A stretch of 64,000 nt of DNA from Parastagonospora avenae f. sp. tritici 18332-5 (Eukaryota; Ascomycota; Dothideomycetes; Pleosporales; Phaeosphaeriaceae): NCBI GenBank assembly GCA_022559985.1, contig JAFJTR010000012.1, positions 310,001-374,000 on the forward strand. The letters run 5' to 3'. A model generated the notes under the pieces. It was not told where the DNA came from. It did not search any database and saw only the letters and a program-made list of their open reading frames with translations. The position numbers and the translations under genes were made by a program. Position 1 is the first letter of the stretch, and every line of letters begins with the position of its first letter. Positions 57,248-64,000 of the stretch are shown piece by piece.

Positions 57248-58920
57248 GGAAGTGCTGAGCAAATACGAGGAAGCTCGCATTTTCTACGTTGTAGAGGCTG
57301 TGCGCATCGCGTTAGAAGCTTCTCAAGTTTTCCCTCTTTTCTAGTTATATGAGTGGCAAATACTCTCTCAAGGAAATGCGACTGACTGGCTGAAGTGTGT
57401 GTAGTCCCATATGTCGGATCCATGTTTTGTTTTGCAATTTACTGAGCCTCATTATCGTCAAGATTTCGGTACTTATCCCCTTGCCAGTGGGTATTCGAAG
57501 CATTGGACGACGCACACGCTTGTGAACAGACGCTGTGATGAATATAGCGTTCGATGCCTTGGCTTCGAAGCTCGGCCGACCGAAAACACTGAAAGGAGTG
57601 CCAAGCACATCGTGAAGTTGATCGCGCCGCGGCTTGAAGTATCCGCATCGGCTGCTGATACCCAACAATTTTCCGTCACGAGCTCATGGCGCGACCGTGA
57701 AGTATCGGAGGTCAGCCCTGTTCAGCCGCAACACCAAGCGAAGGCGCTGAATACGCGCGCCCAACACCTGCACGAACCACGAATAACGCTGCGCATCCGC
57801 CCAAGGAACAGGGATCTCTTCCGCCATGGACTCCACAATCACATGCTACATAGAGACATTTCTCGTGTTTCCTTTCTTGGACATGCCTCAACAACATGCA
57901 CAACCGTTCTTGTTGGCGCATGGCTGCGGCACGTATGACGAATCCGCGTGTCTGTCACCGATAAGGGGACTGCAAGGCCAATTGACGCCTATAGAGTGAT
58001 GGGAACCATGGTGATTCGGAAGGAGAAGAGCGCTTTGTGCGATGTATGTGCTCATTCCGTGTCGAGTTGTGGATTGGGCAAGGGGGTGCTCAATCTGTGG
58101 CACCGTTCAAGGCGTGAACGACTATGTATGCATTGTTTGCAAGGAACAGTTGTCGCTGGTATGCGCTTATGCAGTATCAGAAGTTAGATAACTGACAGGT
58201 CCCAGGCTGAGTGGCAGTTGTCGTTGCACATGCAAATTGACTTTCAACGACACGGCATGGATTTCACGCCGGCAGTCCCGCTCTTCGCTTCCAGAAGTGT
58301 CGACTGCCTTGTTCGTCCCGCGCCCCTAGGTCCTTGTTCGATCCACTGTAAAACTCGCAGGGCGCCCTTCTGAAGGCGTTGAATAGCGTGGCGCTTGCTA
58401 TCGTGACGTTGAGTGGCCAATGCGGCTTTCACATGCCAACTCGTTGCCTAGCACGCCTCAGATCTTAACGCAATGTTGCGAGAACGCCTCTATGAGGACT
58501 GCAGATGCAAAGTGCCGGGTTGATACTGCCATGGCCTTGTCGTCCCCAGTATTGATAACGGCTTCCTAGGTCATGGTGAACAGGCAGGGCAGGGAGTTTC
58601 AAGGTTTGTTTGCGTGCAGGTGCGTCATATCGATAAGGTTTGAGCCACTTTCACATGCAATCTATCCCGCTTGTTCCATTCACGCCATTCTTCCCACCGT
58701 TTTCAGCATAGACGCATCGCCCAATCAGCTCAGCACGCACTTCAACCGCGCAATACCGGGCACCGTGCTCGCATATAATAAGGTAGGTTGAAACCATATC
58801 CCTTTTCTCACGTTCTCCCATTCTGACATCTCTTCCACAGCTTGTCAACTTTCTTCCACAGACGCTACCACAAACAATTGTACAGTGAACACTGCCTTCC
58901 TGTAGCCTACTTCTTTGCTC
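57248..58920. other. Intergenic, 1.7 kb before the perilipin gene
   Basis: Overlapping ORFs on both strands (for example 57411-57938) have no domain. The last few hundred bases, with CT-rich sequence before 58921, are probably the promoter and leader of the CAP20-like gene. Confidence 0.5.
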
Positions 58921-59727
58921 ATGACACCCCACGCCACAGAAGACTCCACATCTCCCAAATCCAACATGAGCAACGACAGCGCTCCTCTCACTAATGGCGA
59001 GACGCCGCACTCCAAGTCGTTTTCGGTAAGTTATGAGCTCTGCATTCCTCACAACACCTTATCTGTCTCGACACCCCCAACGGCTATCGTAAGGCGGAAA
59101 CATCCGGAGGTTTATGCGAGTTGCAAGTGGGCAATCTGCATTGGACCACTTACACTGCGCCTCGTTATCACGATGCATGGAGGCCTGGCGTCACAATCCG
59201 GCCCAATCATCCACACCCCAGACTTCGCACAGAACTTGACACTATGCTAACGCTCCAATCAGCATCTCAAGACATACCCTGCGTTCAACGACACAGTTGA
59301 GGGATTCAAGAACACCAACATTGGCGCCAGTACACTCAACCTTGCATCCAACACGTACAACCGCTTCGTCGCGCCCTTCCACCCCTACTTGCAGCGCCCA
59401 TACAGCGTCGCGCACCCATACCTGACCCGCGCTGACGAGCTCGGTGACACTGGCCTCTCCAAGTTCGAGACATACGTCCCCGTCGTCAAGGAGGACACCC
59501 AAGTCCTCAAGAAGTATGCCTTTGCGCCATACAACTACGTAGCAGGCACCTGGCAAGAGCAGTACGAGCGCACGTCGCACCAGAATGGCCTCGTCAAAAC
59601 TGGTCTTGCGGTCGTTAGCACCGAGCTCAAGATTTTCCAGGACGCTTGCACCGTCTTCCTCGACTACTGGAACAGCTCCAAGGGCGGCCAGAAGGTCAAC
59701 GAGAAGGTGGAGCAGGTGAAGCAGTAG
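58921..59727 (+). CDS. CAP20-like fungal perilipin (lipid droplet protein)
   Basis: A lipid-droplet coat protein of the CAP20/MPL1 family, linked in plant-pathogenic fungi to lipid storage and appressorium function. Exons 58921-59025 and 59263-59727 give 189 residues, typical for the family. The 237-base intron is long for this window; it has donor GTAAGT, a GCTAAC branch-like site and acceptor AATCAG. The conserved core starts right after it: YPAFNDTVEGFKNTNIGASTLNLASNTYNRFVAP, then PYLTRADELGDTGLSKFETYVPVVKED and a Lys/Tyr-rich helix, ending VNEKVEQVKQ. The start could also be the in-frame ATG at 58966 (MSNDSAPL), giving a slightly shorter protein. No transmembrane segment is seen. Confidence 0.88.
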
Positions 59728-60608
59728 TGTGCAGACGGGTGGTTCGAGTATCGCAAGCGAAAGGGAGAAGAGTCTGCGGCGGTCGACATTATGCTCTACA
59801 ATCACGGATACTTGCCGGGTAAAGATGGTTTGAGGACACCAAAGCCTCCAGGTCCCGCTGTGTCCCACACTCCTGAGGCGGTGCTTTGTGTCAGTGCTGG
59901 TGCGCATCCTGCAGACGTTGCAAAGGTTCAGACAGAAATGATAGTGGCTCAGAGTCGTCCCTTTCTTGATGAAGTCAATGCTCGCCTGCAAAAAGAGCTT
60001 GCGGACAGGGCTGTTGAAATAGCAATTGCGAGAGAGGCGGACCGCAGTCTACCTTAGTTTTTGGGTATTCTTCTTCTCTTCCAGTATAGATACCTTTCTT
60101 TCATTTTTTTTCTCGGGTGGACAGGCAGTCTTGTAATCAGTATCGTATTTGGGTCGAAGCAAGCGAGGATCAAATGGATCATGCCGATTTCCTTCCAATC
60201 GAACAAGATCTCCACAACGCTCATCCCACCTGACATGTGACGGTTGATGAACCACAAACGTCCAACGGCACTCCCCGCCTGTCGAGCGGAGTCAGCATTT
60301 ATAGGATGCATGCGTGCGAGTCTAATCCCGACCGACTGTGTTAGTCGTCACCTTAATGCACGTTAGCGATCCGCATTACAGTACACTGCAGGATGTGAAC
60401 GTGATGGAGACGTCGTGAATTTCGTGAATTGATCCCGAGATCGAAGCCGGAGTTTCATGCTTTCATTTTCAGTCCGAAGTACACGCCCGAATGGCAGGCT
60501 TTGTCTGAGTCCTGTCCATCCAATGATAATCCACCGACATGCTCATGCAGGATCTCCACGTGTATCAAATCATTGCCCATCTGCGCCCAGCCGTAACCGA
60601 AGAAAAGC
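59728..60608. other. Convergent 3' region, perilipin and RPL27
   Basis: Both neighbours end here. An 88-codon ORF at 59791-60057 overlaps the probable perilipin 3' UTR and has no domain. Confidence 0.5.
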
Positions 60609-61224
60609 CTAGAACTGTAAGGGGGTGAAGAACCACCTGTTCTTGCCCGACTGGTATCGCTCCTCGAATGCCTTCTTGACGGTCTTCTTGGCCTCCTCCC
60701 GTTGCGAGACCTCCTTGAATGTGTCGGCGGCGAGCACGCCCTTGAGGTTGTCGAGCTCGATGGTGTAGCGGGTGGGCATCAAGTGGGTGTCTGCGTCTAT
60801 CAGCACATGCCTTGCAACGCACGATTCACTCCAACGTACAGTTGACCTGCTTGACGAAAGGCTTGACCTTGCTCTTCTTGGCCTGCTTGTTCTTTGACAT
60901 GCGGCGAGTGACCTTGGATGGGTAGCGCTCGATACCGGCGACGAGTGCGTGAGGGAAGGGGTGCGACTTGGTACCGTTGTCGAGGGGAGAAATGATCACA
61001 CACTTCTTGCCGGCATAGCGACCCCGGGTGATGATGACAACGCGTCCGACCTTGAGGCTGCAGAGAAGCACGTTAGCAGCTGTCCTGTCGCATGTTGCGT
61101 GTCCATCGTGGATGCAGCAATTGGCACATTGCGAATATCCTGAGCGGAACAAGGACTCCCCAATATTGCCAATGCAGCACCCAGTGTCGACATGTAGTAG
61201 CGTTCAGGGCACTCACAACTTCAT
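60609..61224 (-). CDS. RPL27: 60S ribosomal protein eL27
   Basis: A large-subunit ribosomal protein. Exons 61224-61217, 61057-60840 and 60790-60609 encode 135 residues, the normal length. The first exon is only eight bases (ATG AAG TT), and its 159-base intron joins it to the KOW segment LKVGRVVIITRGRYAGKKCVI. The middle PHALVAGIERYPSKVTRRMSKNKQAKKSK and the ending YTHLMPTRYTIELDN with RYQSGKNRWFFTPLQF are classic eL27. The second intron is 49 bases. A tiny first exon with a comparatively long first intron is common in fungal ribosomal protein genes. Confidence 0.97.
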
Positions 61225-61468
61225 TGTGGCTGTCGTCCGGTTAGTATTGGGTGTTGGTCGTGGAGTTCGAGGTTGTCGTGAACCGAAAATTGCTCCAAGG
61301 TTCGTGGGCTGCGACGGCAAAAAGATGAAGCGAGCCCCGACGTGCGCTAGCCACACTAGCTGCTCAGCTGCCATTGGCCAGCCCCACTTGCCGCTCGAAC
61401 TTTTGGACGCCTGCAAAAGTTCGCGACGCCCTGCAGTTGAGCGTTTCGCAACACCGAAGCTCCCCAGT
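61225..61468. promoter_or_regulatory. Divergent promoter, RPL27 and SOF1
   Basis: The 244 bases between the two ATGs must serve a ribosomal protein and a ribosome-assembly factor, so coordinated control is plausible. No single known ribosomal promoter motif is obvious to me. Confidence 0.5.
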
Positions 61469-62857
61469 ATGAAGATCAAGGCCCTTAGCCGGTCGGCCTC
61501 GTCGGCGCAGGCACCCGGATCAAACGTAGCAAAAGTCACGCGCAACCTCGACCCCAACCAGCACCCTTTCGAACGCGCCCGCGAGTACACACGAGCACTG
61601 AATGCGACCAAGGTGGAGCGCATGTTTGCGCAGCCTTTTGTCGGCGACTTTGAGCCCGGCCATGTCGACGGTGTATACTCTTTTGCCAAGGATCCGAATT
61701 CGCTCGACCATTTCGCAAGTGGTAGCGGTGACGGTGTAGTAAAAGTATGGGACTTTGCCGGCAGGCAAGAAAAGTGGCAAGCACAGGCGCATGAAAACCT
61801 TGTGAAGGGCATGTGCTGGACAAGAGACAAGAAGTTGATTACATGTGGTGCGGACCGACAGGTGCAATTGTTCGAGCCATACTCGCAGGCCTCGAAAACA
61901 GCACCAAAGGCGACATGGCACGGCAACACAGCCTTCACATCTGTTTCCCATCATCGCACTCTACCCTCGTTCGCCGCTGCCTCGAGTACCATCTCCATAT
62001 ACGATACCACCCGCACATCTGGTGCACCGGTCCAGAGCATGGTCTGGCCTTCTGCCATTGACACCATCAACCATGTCTCATTCAACCAGGTCGAGACTTC
62101 GATACTTGCATCTTGCGCAACAGATCGTGCCGTCATTCTGTATGATCTTCGCACGAATATGCCGCTCCACCGCACAGTTCTCAACTTTGCGTCGAATTGT
62201 ATCGCTTGGAACCCCATGGAAGCATACAACTTTGCTGTTGCCAATGAAGATCACAACGCTTATGTGAGTATCCTCGCGACCTGGCTAGTAATTCTTTGCT
62301 GACAGTTCTAGATATTCGACATGCGAAACATGAAACGCGCGTTGCAAGTGCTCAAGGGCCACGTCGCTGCCGTAATGAGCGTCGAGTTCAGCCCAACAGG
62401 AGAAGAGTTGGTAACAGGCTCCTACGACCGCTCGGTTCGTCTCTGGGAGCGACAAAAGGGTCATGCACGCGATATCTACCATACCAAACGCATGCAGAGA
62501 GTCTTCTCGGTCGCATGGTCGCCGGACAACAACTACGTCCTCAGTGGTTCTGACGATGGCAACGTGCGTCTTTGGCGTGCAAGAGCTTCGGAACGACAGG
62601 GCGTGAAGTCGTACGCTCTGCAGCAGAAGCTTCAATACGATGAAGCGCTCAAAGAGCGATACAAGCATATGCCTGAGATCAAGCGCATTGCCAGGCACAG
62701 ACACATCCCCACCACCGTCAAGAAGGCTGGCGAAATCAAGGCTGAGGAACTCAAGGCAATCAAGAGAAGGGAGGAGAACGAGAGGAGGCATACGAAGAAG
62801 GGCCAGACTCGACGAAAAGCAGAGCGCGAAAAGATGGTGCTGGCAAGAGAGCAATAA
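61469..62857 (+). CDS. SOF1: Sof1/DCAF13, U3 snoRNP WD40 protein
   Basis: An SSU-processome component needed for 18S rRNA maturation in the nucleolus. Exons 61469-62263 and 62312-62857 encode 446 residues, the usual length. The N-terminal motif MKIKALSRS and the RNLDPNQHPFERAREYTRALNATK region are family marks. WD40 repeats follow: FASGSGDGVVKVWD, LITCGADRQVQLFE, ILASCATDRAVILYDLR, ELVTGSYDRSVRLWE and YVLSGSDDGNVRLWRA. The Sof1-type C terminus has YKHMPEIKRIARHRHIPTTVKKA and a Lys/Arg-rich tail (RRHTKKGQTRRKAEREK). The 48-base intron joins NAY to IFDMRNMKRAL. Intact. Confidence 0.96.
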
Positions 62858-63195
62858 TTTTCACATTTTGTGGTATCATCAGCATAGCGTCGGCGTTTTT
62901 CGGTTTCCACAACATGGAACATTGTAACCATGACACTAGAGATCGTATCGTATACCCACCAAATACTCTCTGTCATCATTCGATTTTGGGTTTCTTTTGG
63001 CTCAGCACGTGATTGATAAGATTGCGTCATGGTAGATCCGCAATGAAGTTCGACATAGGGCGCGTCTAGCTACAAATAGCCGAGCAGAAGCCGGGACCGC
63101 GAGTATACAAGTAAACGGCAGCTGTCACTGCGCCCAAGGCTCCAGCCACATTATCCGATACAGTTGAAAGTTAGACGGGAATCACATTCCACATC
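62858..63195. other. SOF1 to hydrolase spacer
   Basis: 338 bases containing the SOF1 3' UTR and the hydrolase promoter. Nothing else is seen. Confidence 0.5.
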
Positions 63196-64000
63196 ATGGC
63201 TGCCGCAAAATCGCTTAATATCCAAAATGACAAGTTCAACACCCTCGGTCTCAAGACCGTCACAGACAGTGAGCAGATTGTAAGCTACAGTCGAGGTCTT
63301 GATACTGCGTCCGAGAAGAATCCAATCCTCGTCTTGATTCATGGATATCCTTCGTCAGCATACATGTAAACACCTTCCATTCTGTCCCTCTATACCCAGT
63401 TTGTCTGACCTCATACAGGTGGCGCCTTCTAATCCCACTCCTCCCAAAGAATGCCCCAATCTTCTGCCCGGACCTCCCAGGCTATGGCGGCAGCAAACCT
63501 CTCCCCTCCATGGACAAGCTCAGCGTCGGAAAAGCCATCCTTGCCTCTCTAAAACGCCAGCTCCCCTCCTCAACAACCGTCCCAATCATCCTAATCGGTC
63601 ACGACCGCGGCGCACGCATCTCGCACCGCCTCACCGTCAGCAAAATCCCCGGCTTCTCCATCCTCGGCGTCACCATCATCGATATCGTGCCCACCAGCAC
63701 GCAATGGCACAACGCGTCCAACTCGCCCGCCAAAGCCGCCAAGGAAGTCACCGGCTACTTCCACTGGCCCTTCCTCGCCAACGTCGACCTAGCAACCCGC
63801 ATGATCACCGCCTACGGCGGTGACAAATGGTGCTGCGAGATGATCGAAGCGTGGTCTGGGTCCAACGCGCAGGGCCTGCAGAAACTCCAAAGCGACGATA
63901 GTTTCGCAGTGTATGCGGGCTTCTTCGAGGATGAAAGTGTGGTAAGGGCCAGCTGTGAGGATTACAAACATGGTGCGACGACGGATTTGAAGTTGCAGGA
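63196..64000 (+). CDS. Alpha/beta hydrolase, epoxide hydrolase/dehalogenase type (3' end cut by window)
   Basis: The exons are 63196-63365 and 63419 onward, with a 53-base intron inside the Met codon of YPSSAYM/WRLL. The oxyanion loop is LIHGYPSSAYMW, and DLPGYGGSK follows. The nucleophile elbow IGHDRGARIS has Asp as the nucleophile, as in epoxide hydrolases and haloacetate/haloalkane dehalogenases, and not the Ser of esterases. The cap region includes STQWHNASNSPAKAAKEVTGYFHWPFL. The reading frame is still open at base 64000, so the catalytic His and the C terminus are outside the window. The substrate cannot be told from this part. Confidence 0.85.

Noticed and set aside
57411..57938. 175-residue ORF after the second P450 remnant
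   Set aside because: Low-complexity basic composition, overlapped by ORFs on the other strand; no domain.
59791..60057. 88-residue ORF after the perilipin gene
   Set aside because: It lies in the probable 3' UTR, without known motifs or its own promoter.

Overview
The window is nuclear DNA of a filamentous ascomycete (Pezizomycotina). Genes have one to three introns of about 45-90 bases with GT(RNG)T donors and fungal branch sites such as TACTAAC. The products include the APSES regulator StuA, an AA9 polysaccharide monooxygenase, a CAP20-type perilipin and HeLo/NACHT-ankyrin incompatibility genes. A Dothideomycete, perhaps Pleosporales, is my best guess. That lineage call is inference from gene content and has not been tested.

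Layout. 0-3.6 kb: the C-terminal half of a NACHT/ankyrin (NLR) pseudogene, followed on the same strand by a HeLo-domain cell-death effector gene. A frame break separates the HeLo domain from a short Gly/Asn-rich, amyloid-like C-terminal motif. 4.3-5.1 kb: secreted AA9 LPMO with a GC-AG intron. 5.3-8.5 kb: two actin-binding genes on the minus strand, coactosin and fimbrin. 9.8-11.9 kb: stuA on the minus strand. Its reading frame stays open upstream of the expected ATG, and about 9.4 kb of DNA without a recognisable gene follows. 21.8-25.8 kb: a divergent pair, a PXA-PX sorting-nexin protein and a hotdog thioesterase. 26.4-33.4 kb: a giant coiled-coil protein whose start codon appears to be split by an intron. 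34.6-36.0 kb: proteasome subunit Rpn6. 37.9-39.1 kb: an atypical SDR reductase. 40.8-48.0 kb: the divergent pair RPA190 and PRP3. 48-58.9 kb: a gene-poor accessory block with one small cysteine-rich secreted protein and two decayed cytochrome P450 genes. 58.9-64 kb: CAP20/perilipin, the divergent pair RPL27 and SOF1, and an alpha/beta hydrolase cut by the window end.

Conserved housekeeping genes (rRNA synthesis, ribosome, splicing, proteasome, actin) alternate with accessory segments that carry broken genes. The damage includes premature TGA and TAG codons. Several fit C:G to T:A changes at CGA or TGG codons, which suggests old repeat-induced point mutation, though other causes are possible. 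The most interesting locus is the NLR plus HeLo/amyloid-motif pair at the left edge. It looks like a fungal programmed-cell-death module in which both members are now broken.
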